A DNA stretch of 39,865 nucleotides. It comes from Verrucomicrobiota bacterium. GTDB taxonomy: Bacteria > Verrucomicrobiota > Verrucomicrobiia > Verrucomicrobiales > Akkermansiaceae. Positions 28,138-37,122 of the stretch are shown piece by piece. Position 1 is the stretch's first letter. Every line of letters starts with the position of its first letter. Both the position numbers and the translations under genes were made by a program. Location: NCBI GenBank assembly GCA_018969605.1, contig JAGWXY010000014.1, positions 1 through 39,865 on the forward strand. The letters run 5' to 3'. The notes beneath the pieces are model-generated. The model searched no databases, had not been told where the DNA came from, and saw only the letters and a program-made list of their open reading frames with translations.

Positions 28138-28217
28138 TAGCGGCTGTGGGACTCGAACCCACACTCGTTGGAACTCGATTTTGAGTCGAGCGCGTCTACC
28201 AATTCCGCCAAGCCGCC
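28138..28217 (-). tRNA. tRNA-Leu (anticodon CAA)
   Basis: On the minus strand the acceptor stem is GGCGGCT/AGCCGCT with a G-T pair at the end. The D-arm reads GGCGGAATTGGTAGACGC, the anticodon arm CTCGACTCAAAATCGAG with CAA, then a variable region of about 11 bases, and the T-arm GTGGGTTCGAGTCCCAC. CCA is not encoded (the next bases are CTT), unlike the tRNA-Met in this window. The anticodon reads UUG codons. Confidence 0.93.
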
Positions 28218-28295
28218 TTGGTGGTGACCACTCTGCGGCCCTTTACCCGCCAAATCAAGCGGATTTCCCAAAAAGCCACCGCGCCCGCAGTTCCC

Positions 28296-29705
28296 TCACC
28301 AATCGCTCTTCGTCCGCATCGGCTCGAGCGCCTGATCGTAAATGTTGAACTCAATCCGCTCGACCGCATCCATGACGATCGGTGCCTGGCCAAAGTTTTG
28401 GCTCGAGCCAATCAGCCTCCCCTGCTCGACCGCCTCAAGACGCATCACCAATCGCGAGCCGCTCTTGGTGTAAAGCCGGATGTCGCCATTGCGACGAATC
28501 GCCCGTTCGGAATTCAATGCCTTAAGAGACAGCGTCCGCAAGCGATCGACCGGCAACTTCACTTCACCAAGTCCGGATTTCACAGTCACCATGCCATCAT
28601 CGACCGCCACCAACTCGCCCGACACAAAATCGCCATTCGCCAATCGCATTCCATCCCTCGCAGCATCCGTCGTCGCAGCCCCCTTGGCCGGATCCCACCC
28701 GCCCGGCACCCGCAAGGCAATCCCCCCACGCCCTTCCGGCACACCCTCGACCACTCCGTCCCACTTGCCCACACGAATATCGGAAACCTTTTGCGCCTGG
28801 TCACTCATCGAGAAAAATTGCAACCCGCTGCCAAACTCGTTCTTTTTGAAATCCGGATCCGTCCACACCTCGCAAAGCCGCTCGTTGATCAGCAAACAAA
28901 TGGTCCCAGTAAGCTGGCTGGCACGAATTTCAAAGCGCGCCTTGTTCGCCACCATCAGCAACTGCGAGTTGCCACTTCCGAGGAAATTCTGCGTCGCACA
29001 TTTCCGCAGCCGATAGCTTCCGCGTTGAATCATCAGCTCATAGCCAATGTCCGTCGCATCAGCACCGGCATCATTGGAAAAAATGAAAATCTTCATGCCG
29101 CAGGAATCACCCTTCCACTCGACATTGAACGAAACCGAACATGCCTCCGGCAAAAGATCATCACGACCAATGCCACCAACGCCCATGCTGCGGAATGCGG
29201 TTCGCTCGTAACTCCACACCTCTTTTTCACCGCTCTGGCGCCACCCGTCCATCCCTGTCGGCCCACGATACAAGACCTCGCTCGTTGCCTCGATGCGCGC
29301 GGCGGCGATCATCGCGCGATTGAATTCCATGCGGCCGCCAAATGCCGTGTCGAGCACCACTGCCCGCTCGTTCACCGTCGCCAACTTCCCTCGCGCGACA
29401 TCACCATTGCTCAGATCAAGCACCAACTCGCAGTCTGCCGGACCCGGCGCGGGATTGCCGGGCAAACGCAGCTCGACGATTTTTGAAAGTTGAAATGGTG
29501 CCGCTTTTTCCAATGCCGGCGAATTCCACATCAAGTGATCGACAGCCATCGACTCAAGCGATCCGGTAAGGCGATCCTCATTGGCAAAACGAATCTCTGC
29601 ATCGGCTGCTGTCACAGGCGAGCCGCCGGCGATGAAAAAACCAAGCATCACCAAACGCATGGCATTCGCCAAAGCAACATATGCAATATGGAAAATCACC
29701 TTCAT
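28296..29705 (-). CDS. Secreted paralogue A of a three-member envelope family
   Basis: This 469-residue protein has an N-terminal signal (LVMLGFFIAGGSPVTAADA). A first small module contains IRFANEDRLTGSLESM and a second has LDLSNGDVARGKLATV. Then comes VLYRGPTGMDGW and a long beta-rich middle part with a LamG/concanavalin-like look, and later MRLANGDFVSGELVAVDDG. The family is not a named one I recognise. Its two downstream-encoded relatives share the GD-x(3)-G modules and a Y-x-GP-x(4)-W motif. It is the last gene of a six-gene operon and starts inside the stop of the preceding gene (ATGA). The product is probably periplasmic or outer-membrane-associated. Confidence 0.8.
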   Translation of the reverse strand: MKVIFHIAYVALANAMRLVMLGFFIAGGSPVTAADAEIRFANEDRLTGSLESMAVDHLMWNSPALEKAAPFQLSKIVELRLPGNPAPGPADCELVLDLSNGDVARGKLATVNERAVVLDTAFGGRMEFNRAMIAAARIEATSEVLYRGPTGMDGWRQSGEKEVWSYERTAFRSMGVGGIGRDDLLPEACSVSFNVEWKGDSCGMKIFIFSNDAGADATDIGYELMIQRGSYRLRKCATQNFLGSGNSQLLMVANKARFEIRASQLTGTICLLINERLCEVWTDPDFKKNEFGSGLQFFSMSDQAQKVSDIRVGKWDGVVEGVPEGRGGIALRVPGGWDPAKGAATTDAARDGMRLANGDFVSGELVAVDDGMVTVKSGLGEVKLPVDRLRTLSLKALNSERAIRRNGDIRLYTKSGSRLVMRLEAVEQGRLIGSSQNFGQAPIVMDAVERIEFNIYDQALEPMRTKSDW

Positions 29706-31060
29706 TCGCCTGCTTTGTTTTCTTTCGGAACAGCTTTTTCAATCACTCGCAGTTGCTTGCGTCCGAACTTGAGCGACCCAAGCAAGGGATGATTCACGAT
29801 CGCGACATCCTCCGCAAATCGACAAGATGCAATGCGCAAAACCCCGCCACCGGCAACGCGCAAAAGATAAGAAACCTCCGATGCCGCTGCGGCATCATCA
29901 GCCGACTGCGAGAATAAGACCGTCGAAACATCAGCCTCGGGCAAATCGACCAACTTGTCGCCATAGTCGCTCTTGAAACTCAAGACCCGCCCGGCATTCG
30001 TTGCGGCGATCCCCACAAGCTCACCCGTATATCGCTCATCCTTGCGAGTGATCACGCTGTCGCGATCCGCTGCGGCTCGTCGCTCAGCTCGGTGCCGTTG
30101 CAGCGTGGCATCACTTTCACTCACCCCAATCCCGCGCAGCGATTGCACCACACCATCCGATGCCTGACTGACCAAGGCCATGCCACCACCCGAAGGCACT
30201 GAACCGACCGGATCCCTGAACTCACCCGCTGTCTTGTCATCAAGCATGAGCCGCAAGCTCGAATCTCGTCGGTCGACCTGCAACTCAACCCGCAACTTGC
30301 GGTCCGGAAACTCGGCGGGCATCCGGTTTACAAAGGCAATGGTGGTGTAACGCTTGCCCGTGGCCGACTCGCGCTTGAGCTCCAATCCCGCCGACCCAAA
30401 TTGCAAATAATACCGATCACAACGCTCACCCGCCGCCACCAAGGGGTCGCAAAAATACACCTGCAAACTCGGCATGGCATTTCGTTCCCACTCGAGCTCG
30501 AACTTCAAAATGAAATGCTGCGGCAACTTTAAATCACGGCTGGCATAGGCCTGACCCTCCGCAACCAGCGCCCCATCCTCAAAGTTCCATGTGGATTCAT
30601 CGTCATCCGGGTGCGCCCACTCGCCGCCATCGCGCGGCCCTTCATAGACCACCTTGCGCGCATGGATGCCAAATTGCATTGCCGCCAAGTGCCGACGCTC
30701 GATGCGCAGCTTTCCCAACACCGGCGAATCCACCAAAACCCCGCGCCCGTCCATTTCAACAATTGCACACGGGATCACATCGCCATTGACCAACTCGACC
30801 CTCACGGTCGGCGGCTGGGAATCTTCCGCACCCACCGCAAACTCAACCTTCTCAACCATCGCCCCGCGCAACCGCAATGGCTCATGCGAAAGCTCGCTCT
30901 GCAACTCCATCACCCCATCCTCACCAATCGATCGCAAAACCCCCGTCAAGCGCTCAGCACCACTCGTCAGCGTCACCCCATCGGCACGCAGCCCACCCGC
31001 GCCCGCCATGCTTGCGAACACGAAGCCAAAAACCAAAAACCTGAAATCAAAATTCATCAT
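29702..31060 (-). CDS. Secreted paralogue B of the envelope family
   Basis: From the ATG at 31060 the product has 452 residues with a signal peptide (FLVFGFVFASMAGAGG). It repeats the paralogue layout: TLTSGAERLTGVLRSI, VELVNGDVIPCAIVEM, VVYEGPRDGGEW, a beta-rich centre with FILKFELEWERNAMPSLQVY, and a C-terminal module RKDERYTGELVGI. The start overlaps the last 14 bases of the upstream paralogue, and its own stop overlaps the next start by ATGA, so the three are translated in a coupled way. The function is unknown; binding of a polymer or peptidoglycan part is a guess. Confidence 0.78.
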   Translation of the reverse strand: MMNFDFRFLVFGFVFASMAGAGGLRADGVTLTSGAERLTGVLRSIGEDGVMELQSELSHEPLRLRGAMVEKVEFAVGAEDSQPPTVRVELVNGDVIPCAIVEMDGRGVLVDSPVLGKLRIERRHLAAMQFGIHARKVVYEGPRDGGEWAHPDDDESTWNFEDGALVAEGQAYASRDLKLPQHFILKFELEWERNAMPSLQVYFCDPLVAAGERCDRYYLQFGSAGLELKRESATGKRYTTIAFVNRMPAEFPDRKLRVELQVDRRDSSLRLMLDDKTAGEFRDPVGSVPSGGGMALVSQASDGVVQSLRGIGVSESDATLQRHRAERRAAADRDSVITRKDERYTGELVGIAATNAGRVLSFKSDYGDKLVDLPEADVSTVLFSQSADDAAAASEVSYLLRVAGGGVLRIASCRFAEDVAIVNHPLLGSLKFGRKQLRVIEKAVPKENKAGE

Positions 31061-32522
31061 CCCAGACGTCGACCACTTGCTTGGTGCCATTGAAGTCGAG
31101 CATCACTGCCGATTCAAGCGACAGACCGATCACCCCCAGCAGCGGATTTCTTATCTCGATTTTTTCGCGGTTGCCGGACTCCGGCCGTCCGGTGATCGAG
31201 CCGATCGGCGACAGCCTCACAACCATCGATGCGGCGGATCCCTCGTCGCTCTTGCGTGCGAGTCGATTTTTCGCAAAGCGGATCTCGGCCACATCGCGCA
31301 ATGGAAACGCAAAACTCCCATGCCTCGCCTCCAGTGTGAGTTTGCCGCTTTCATCGAGCAGCCCGACCTTGCCCGAATAACGGTCGACGCCATCGGCCAT
31401 CAACACCACATCCTGATCCTCGGTCTCCATGCTGCGCGCCGAATCAGGCATGCCATTCCACTCGGACACCGTGATGTCGGATATCCGCATCGAAAGGTTT
31501 TCACCACTCGCCGCAAAGGCGATGCCCCCACCCGTGCGACGCGTCGAAGCGCGCTCACCGGCAATCATTCCCGCCTCGCTCCACTGGATCGCAAACTCGT
31601 CATTGATGAACAACGCAAAAGACCCCTGCGCAAGGTTGCTGCGAATCTCGATGCTGGTGCGACCGGTCTCGCTCATGCGCGCGCTGAGGTTGCCCGATTG
31701 AAAACGCTCGAGCCTTGGCTTGCCATCCTTGCCGACATCGCAGCGGTAAAGCATCACATAGTTGGGATAGAGCTGCAGGATGTAGCCATTGCCGCAAAAG
31801 CGCGCGAAGTCGGCGATATCGGCCGCAAGACGCGATGCGGCAGGCGTTTTTTCGTCAGCCTCCGGCTTGGAAAAATCCACATGAAATCCAACCGCCAGTC
31901 CAAGCCGGCTCCTCCATGCCAGATCAAACTTCAGCACCGAGCGTTGCGGCAGGCACGACTCACGATACAACGCGCCACCACCGCGCTCGCCCTGCCAATA
32001 CCATGCCGCTCCCGAATACTGCCAACGCCCCGCTTCCGGCGCAAGCTTGCCATCGGCCGCCGCATCGACCGCTGGCTCGGCTTTCGCAAGCTTCCATTCA
32101 TCTTCGGCAAATGGCCCGTGATAATGCAGCCTGCCCCCCAAAGGATTCGGCGCCAACAAGGCCACAACATCGCGCGGCACCCGCAACTCGCCGGCATACG
32201 AAGTATCAATCACCACCGCATCGGCATCGATCGATTTGATCGTTCCCGGCAAGCGGTCGCCATTGGCAAGGCCCAGATGCGAAACCGTCCGCAGCGGACT
32301 CGCCTTGCCACCGCGAAGCACCACATGACGCACACCACCAGCTTTGAATTCAACCGGCGCATCCACATCATCACGCCGCCAATTCACCACACCACCCTTG
32401 CCAATGCCTTCAAACTTCCCACGCAATTGATCACCCTCGGAAAAACGAATCAGATCCTCGCCACCAGCCAGCAACATGCTCGCGGCACTCATCCACCCAA
32501 CCATGATGATCGCAGTTTTCAT
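31047..32522 (-). CDS. Secreted paralogue C of the envelope family
   Basis: The 491-residue protein has a signal peptide (IIMVGWMSAASMLLAGG), modules IRFSEGDQLRGKFEGI and LGLANGDRLPGTIKSI, then LHYHGPFAEDEWK. A beta-sandwich-like centre has SGAAWYWQGERGGGALY and LPQRSVLKFDLAWR, and late modules include MADGVDRYSGKVGL. It is the longest of the three paralogues, and the clearest case of the repeated GD-x(3)-G module. It overlaps the upstream cyclase-repeat gene by ATGA. Duplicated membership beside a DUF4175-like protein suggests that the proteins together form a surface or periplasmic assembly; this is inference. Confidence 0.78.
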   Translation of the reverse strand: MKTAIIMVGWMSAASMLLAGGEDLIRFSEGDQLRGKFEGIGKGGVVNWRRDDVDAPVEFKAGGVRHVVLRGGKASPLRTVSHLGLANGDRLPGTIKSIDADAVVIDTSYAGELRVPRDVVALLAPNPLGGRLHYHGPFAEDEWKLAKAEPAVDAAADGKLAPEAGRWQYSGAAWYWQGERGGGALYRESCLPQRSVLKFDLAWRSRLGLAVGFHVDFSKPEADEKTPAASRLAADIADFARFCGNGYILQLYPNYVMLYRCDVGKDGKPRLERFQSGNLSARMSETGRTSIEIRSNLAQGSFALFINDEFAIQWSEAGMIAGERASTRRTGGGIAFAASGENLSMRISDITVSEWNGMPDSARSMETEDQDVVLMADGVDRYSGKVGLLDESGKLTLEARHGSFAFPLRDVAEIRFAKNRLARKSDEGSAASMVVRLSPIGSITGRPESGNREKIEIRNPLLGVIGLSLESAVMLDFNGTKQVVDVWDDEF

Positions 32523-33541
32523 TTTTCGTAAATCGGCAGGTATCGGAAATTCAGCGCCAAGGAAAGCAAGGCACCCGCGGTGTTGAACGATGGCCCTTGA
32601 TTGCCGGGAAAGGATCCATCCGATGCCTGGATGATCGAAAGGTAGCGGATGTTGCGCTCATTCCATTCCCGCCACAAGGCATCGTCGGCATGAAACAATG
32701 CCTGCGACATGTAGTACTCGAAATAGTACGGATAATATGGATCGCGATAATCGAGCTTGTCCCTGAGGTAATCGAGGCTTGCCTGATATCCCTTCGAATC
32801 ACGCTCCTTGGCCAGCGATTGGCAGAGCAGCCCGATCGCCGTCAGCGTCGGCTTGCCGCCCGTGAGCGAGGTGTACCCATAGGATCCGTTTTGCGCGCGA
32901 TTGCCGGCAAGATAGGCAAGCGCCTTTCGAATCGCATCGTCGGGCACCGCGATGCCCGCGTTGCGAGCGGCATAAAGCGTGACGAGCTGGCATCCGGTGA
33001 CGGTGGTGTCCGCATCACGGCTATCGGGCGTGTAGCGCCAGCCACCGCTGCGATTGCGCTGCTGCGCGCTGAGAATGAGATCGACCGCCTTGCGCAGCGC
33101 GGGTTCGATCGCGGGATTGTCGACCTGACCATACGCCTCTGCCAAGGCCTTGGCTGCAAAGGCATGATTGTACATGCTCGATCCGATGTACCCGTTCGTG
33201 GGGTCCTGCTGCTTGATGATGTAATCAATGCCCCTGCGGATGTTCACGGCATAGCGACCATCAACAGGATCCTCGCCATGCGCGAGAAACGCCGCGACAC
33301 ACAAGCCGACCACTCCCGGCTCCTCGCCCACGCTGTCATTCCACGAACCCTCAGCACTTTGCGATGCGGCAAGAAACTTCATGCCCTTTTCATAAACAAT
33401 TTCCGCCAATGCCGGCACCACATCGTTGCGCCGCGCGATCGGATCCTGCGCGAAGGCAACACCGGAAAATCCGACCACCATCGCAAGCGACAGAAGGCAG
33501 GGACGCTTGATGCGAATAAGCTTTGGAAAAATTTTCATCAT
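32519..33541 (-). CDS. Secreted prenyltransferase/squalene cyclase-repeat protein
   Basis: After a signal peptide (LLSLAMVVGFSGVAFA) the 340-residue protein shows several alpha/alpha-barrel repeats of the terpene cyclase/prenyltransferase type: FLAASQSAEGSWNDS, YIIKQQDPTNGYIGSS, ILSAQQRNRSGGWRYTPDS, YLAGNRAQNGSYGYTS and IIQASDGSFPGNQGPSF. The Asp-rich active-site motif of squalene-hopene cyclases (DxDD) is not present, and the protein is exported, so it is not a sterol/hopanoid cyclase. Related secreted proteins in PVC bacteria are of unknown function, perhaps protein-protein scaffolds. It is in the middle of the envelope operon, 22 bases after its upstream neighbour. Confidence 0.83.
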   Translation of the reverse strand: MMKIFPKLIRIKRPCLLSLAMVVGFSGVAFAQDPIARRNDVVPALAEIVYEKGMKFLAASQSAEGSWNDSVGEEPGVVGLCVAAFLAHGEDPVDGRYAVNIRRGIDYIIKQQDPTNGYIGSSMYNHAFAAKALAEAYGQVDNPAIEPALRKAVDLILSAQQRNRSGGWRYTPDSRDADTTVTGCQLVTLYAARNAGIAVPDDAIRKALAYLAGNRAQNGSYGYTSLTGGKPTLTAIGLLCQSLAKERDSKGYQASLDYLRDKLDYRDPYYPYYFEYYMSQALFHADDALWREWNERNIRYLSIIQASDGSFPGNQGPSFNTAGALLSLALNFRYLPIYEK

Positions 33542-33563
33542 GTGTTGATGGCAAAATGGTTTT

Positions 33564-34193
33564 TCACTTCACCAAGGTTTCGGCGCCGCGGTTGTAAGCA
33601 TCGAACAATTTTCTGAATTCCTCGGGGATCTCCACCCCGCTACCACCCGCCGCCTTGGGCACCCGCCGCTCCTCAACCTTACCGCCGCTTGCACCACCCT
33701 CCACCGCGTTGGCGGCATCCGAATCACCACCGTTGCCAGCCCCCGCATTGTCGCCGGCCTTGCCATCCTTGCCTTTGCCCTTCCCCTCGCCCTCAGGCTT
33801 GCGACCCATCATCCGCTCCATCATGTCCATCATCGCACCGCTCGCCGCGCTTTCACCGCCTTGGGCCTGACGCTCCTTCGCCGCAGCGTGAATCTTCTCA
33901 ATGATCTCGGTCTGCACCGCCATCGTCTCGCCACCGGTGTCGCCATCGGCCAAGCGATTGGTCGCTTCATCCATCAGGCTCTCGACCTCCTTGAGCAACT
34001 TGATCACCTCCGGCCTGGTTTGCTCGATCGTGAGTTGCTGCACATCCGCCGCAAGCTCGTCCTGCGCATCGGCCACCACCGAGGCGCCATCGATGTGCTT
34101 GGCGACTTTGTTCTCAAACGATTCGGGATCCGCGCCCGCTGTCGAAAGCAGGCCGATGCCACAGGCAAAAATGGAATGGAAAAATTTCATCAT
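33564..34193 (-). CDS. Secreted Gly/Met-rich coiled protein, unknown function
   Basis: The 209-residue product has a signal peptide (FFHSIFACGIGLLSTAGA), a helical segment (VAKHIDGASVVADAQDELAA then QTRPEVIKLLKEVESLMDEA), a Met-rich stretch MMDMMERMMGRK, and a low-complexity GEGKGKGKDGKAGDN/GAGNGG part. A short conserved-looking end VEIPEEFRKLFDAYNRGAE follows. It overlaps the upstream large gene by ATGA. No family is recognised; it looks like an envelope helper for the large coiled-coil protein next to it. Confidence 0.72.
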   Translation of the reverse strand: MMKFFHSIFACGIGLLSTAGADPESFENKVAKHIDGASVVADAQDELAADVQQLTIEQTRPEVIKLLKEVESLMDEATNRLADGDTGGETMAVQTEIIEKIHAAAKERQAQGGESAASGAMMDMMERMMGRKPEGEGKGKGKDGKAGDNAGAGNGGDSDAANAVEGGASGGKVEERRVPKAAGGSGVEIPEEFRKLFDAYNRGAETLVK

Positions 34194-36817
34194 TGGTCCG
34201 GTGATGTGGGAAGCGATCCAGTCGATCGCCGCAGTTGTTCCAAGACGCGGGTCTGCGCCCGCAGGTCCTGCTCGCTTTGAATCATCTTCATCACACGCAG
34301 CATGAACTCAAAGTCTTCGTCCTCCGCATCAGGCGCACCACCGCTTCCACCGCCTCCACCACCATTCATCTCATCACCAAGCTGCGCCGCCCATTGGGTC
34401 AGTTGATCCCCCCATTTTTTCGCCAACTCGGCCGCGCCAAACGAATGGTTTTTCGCAAGCCGCGTGCGCACATCCTCAAGCCCGGAATCAATGTCCGATT
34501 GCTTCATCGAATCCATCAATACCTGGATCGGCTCGGCCTTGGTGCGCGCAAAATAATGCGCGAGGTCCTCCTGCAACCACCGCAAATCCGATGCCGTATC
34601 CGCCTGCTGTTTCGAGCTCTCCTCGATCTTGCGCGCATCGGCCGGATCAAGCCGTTTGGAGGAAAGCCCAAGCATGCGCTCAAATCCTTCCTTGAGCGAA
34701 TCGACAATGCCCGCCTGCTCGCCCGCAGCTTTTTTCAAGCGATTGACAAAGGTCCCGGCCTCAAGCCGCTTGTTGGCATCATTGGCGCGCGCAATCGCAT
34801 CGCGCATTTTTTCAAGTGCCTTGCGCTGACGCTCAATCGCTCCATCCAGATCCTTCGCAGTCTTCTCCGGCGAGTTGGAACTCTCACGCGACTCGGACAA
34901 TTTTTCCTCCACGCCAGGAATGTCGCGCGCGGCAAGTTCGCGCATCGCCCCCTGGGCCTCGGCCAGCTTGCGCAGCGTCTCCTTGTCGATCTGACCATTG
35001 CGCGTGGCATCTTTCATCAGCTGCTCCATTCGCGCCGCAAGCTCATCCGCACGACGGCGCGTCTCGGCCTCCTCGCTCGATTGGGTCTCAAGCCTGCGAC
35101 GGTTTTCCTCATCCGCCAACTTGGCATCATCCAGTTGGCCAAGCCTCTCGTTTTCATCGAGCAATCCGGTTTCGCGCCGAGCAAGATCCTCAAGATCGCC
35201 GATCTGACGATCAAACTGGCTCTTGAGCAACTGCGCGTGTTCATCGCGCGACAAGACATGCAAAATCAAAGGCTCGGAATACGAACGCACGCGACCTGGA
35301 AAAAAATCTTCGGCATACGCTCGCAGCAAAATCTTCTGCGGGCCAATGCCGAATGCCGCCGGAGAAAATGCCACGCTCTCAAGCAAACGCTCGATCCCCG
35401 CCGCGCCAGCCGCCAACTGCATTTCCCCCTTGGCCGGCTTGCCCACACCCGGCCGCGTCAGCTCACCCACCCACTCGATGCCCGCCACCCGCACACCGAA
35501 ATCGTCCTCAGCCAGCAATTCAAAATCCACACTCTCCTCAGGCAACATCACCCTCTGCCGCTCGATCCCCTGCACATAACACAACGCTGGCGCATCCTCC
35601 GCCCCATCAACCCGCAAGCGATACCCACTCGCTCCCTCAAGCCCGTCCTTGTCGACCCATGAAAACGGAATCTCACAGGAAAATGCCCCTAGCTCGAATT
35701 CCCCACTTCGCGCATTTTCCCCATCCATGATCAAGCCCCCGCCATACGGCGCAAGACTGCCACCATCATCTCCACCAGCGCCAAGCAACTGCGCCGGACC
35801 ATACGCGCCCGATCGCAACTCGCGATCCATCCTCAGCACAAAGCGCAGCTTGCTACCCGCCACCGCACTCACCACCCCCGCCGCGCAATCCACCACACGC
35901 TCGCCTAGCCCCAAATACGTCGGCGGCGTCACGATTGCCTCGAGACTCTTTACCGCCGGACGCGCCCGCGGCTCGACCCGCAAGGCATGCCGCATGTCAC
36001 CCGCACGAAAATCAATCGTCCCCACCGATTGCTGACCCGGAAAAACAAATCGATACACCCCGTTTTTCAAATCCGCCGAAACGGCTTGCTGATTTTCAAA
36101 AACCCCACTCGCACGCCCGGGCCGGCGCTCGGAATCATCCGCCAAGCGCAGGCTCACCTCGAAGGCCTCGCCCAAAGGCACCACCATCCGCTCCGGCGCA
36201 TCAACCAAACGCGTGAAGGTGTATCGCTCGGTCTTCGAAAGCGGCAAAATCCATCGCTGCAATGCATTCCACCCGGCCTTAGGCATGAAAAGAAATGCCA
36301 TCAACGCCGATGCCGCCAAGACCCCTGCCACCATCGCCCATCGATGGTGATTCGATGGCGGCAAGGCTTCATCCAAGGATCGCGAAGCCACCTCCGCCGA
36401 CACCGCCTGCATCGCCGCCTCACGCAATCGCGGCGAAAGAGTCTCCTCACCCTCAAGCTGTTCCTGCAATTCGATCGCACCCAGCAAGCGATCCCCCAAG
36501 CCCGGATAGCGCCGCGCAATCAAGCGCGCCAACTGCGCGTCACGCCTCTGACCCCACACCCAACGGTGCAACCAGTACGGCGCAAAAACCGCAAACAAGG
36601 AAACCCCGCCAACCAAAATCAACAAACGCAACCACGCCGGCGTCGGCCACACGCGATCCAACACGAGCACCAACAAGAAAGACACAAGCAATCCCACCAG
36701 TCCTGCCACCACCGCCTCCATCACCTTCAAACGCCATAAGCGCCGACGAAACTCCGCCAACCGCTCATGCAGCGATTCGGGAATAGGAACTCTCGGTGAC
36801 GGAGATGATTGCGCCAT
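34190..36817 (-). CDS. Large DUF4175-like membrane coiled-coil protein
   Basis: The 875-residue protein begins with transmembrane helices (about 36-54, 64-82 and 156-174), then a beta-rich middle part (YTFTRLVDAPERMVVPLGEA). From about residue 520 it has a long charged coiled coil rich in Glu, Arg, Lys and Ala (LLDENERLGQLDDAKLADEE, AIARANDANKRLEAGTF), and it ends in a Gly-rich stretch before EDFEFMLRVMKMIQSEQDLR. The layout resembles DUF4175/TIGR02302-type proteins, which occur beside MoxR-type ATPases in some bacteria. The assignment is by layout, not by a motif. It is the first gene of the operon and starts opposite the histidine kinase gene, about 305 bases away. Confidence 0.7.
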   Translation of the reverse strand: MAQSSPSPRVPIPESLHERLAEFRRRLWRLKVMEAVVAGLVGLLVSFLLVLVLDRVWPTPAWLRLLILVGGVSLFAVFAPYWLHRWVWGQRRDAQLARLIARRYPGLGDRLLGAIELQEQLEGEETLSPRLREAAMQAVSAEVASRSLDEALPPSNHHRWAMVAGVLAASALMAFLFMPKAGWNALQRWILPLSKTERYTFTRLVDAPERMVVPLGEAFEVSLRLADDSERRPGRASGVFENQQAVSADLKNGVYRFVFPGQQSVGTIDFRAGDMRHALRVEPRARPAVKSLEAIVTPPTYLGLGERVVDCAAGVVSAVAGSKLRFVLRMDRELRSGAYGPAQLLGAGGDDGGSLAPYGGGLIMDGENARSGEFELGAFSCEIPFSWVDKDGLEGASGYRLRVDGAEDAPALCYVQGIERQRVMLPEESVDFELLAEDDFGVRVAGIEWVGELTRPGVGKPAKGEMQLAAGAAGIERLLESVAFSPAAFGIGPQKILLRAYAEDFFPGRVRSYSEPLILHVLSRDEHAQLLKSQFDRQIGDLEDLARRETGLLDENERLGQLDDAKLADEENRRRLETQSSEEAETRRRADELAARMEQLMKDATRNGQIDKETLRKLAEAQGAMRELAARDIPGVEEKLSESRESSNSPEKTAKDLDGAIERQRKALEKMRDAIARANDANKRLEAGTFVNRLKKAAGEQAGIVDSLKEGFERMLGLSSKRLDPADARKIEESSKQQADTASDLRWLQEDLAHYFARTKAEPIQVLMDSMKQSDIDSGLEDVRTRLAKNHSFGAAELAKKWGDQLTQWAAQLGDEMNGGGGGGSGGAPDAEDEDFEFMLRVMKMIQSEQDLRAQTRVLEQLRRSTGSLPTSPDQ

Positions 36818-37122
36818 GATTCAAATGATCCAATCCATTCAACAAAACAAAACACGGCCGCGCAAGAGGCCACAGCCAACGCCGCAATCTCACCCGAAGT
36901 CGCCACCACCTCAAGCGGCATTCCATCACCACAACCGGGAAATATCGCGGAAACCCTTTTTGTGATAAAATAAAATACGGTTTTTTTGGACCCAAAAATC
37001 GTGAAACCGTTCAAAAAAAACCGGAAAAAAACGCTCTGTGGAAAATTTTGCAAAAATTTCATCTTCTTCGTTGATTGTTTTTAAAAACGCTTCCAAGGTG
37101 CACCACATCTCATCTCCCCCCG
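36818..37122. promoter_or_regulatory. AT-rich divergent control region between the envelope operon and the two-component genes
   Basis: No gene fits in these 305 bases. The part from 36950 to 37090 is far richer in A and T than its surroundings. It holds ACGGTTT (36977-36983) and AAACCGT (37004-37010) as a 7-bp inverted repeat, and a 12-bp palindrome GTTTTTAAAAAC (37077-37088) 35 bases before the kinase ATG. Runs of A or T at several places may bend DNA. These are candidates for promoters or response-regulator sites; no -35/-10 pair is clear. Confidence 0.5.

Noticed and set aside
28095-28271. N-terminal extension of LpxI
   Set aside because: The extension is the translated tRNA-Leu gene (LAELVDALDSKS is a familiar tRNA-Leu shadow). 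The family start is at 28094.
30654-32531. Plus-strand open frame of 625 codons
   Set aside because: It is antisense to the paralogue genes B and C, which have signal peptides and shared motifs. The plus product has no features.
32519-33541. Squalene-hopene cyclase
   Set aside because: The repeats fit the fold but the DxDD catalytic motif is absent and the protein has a signal peptide.
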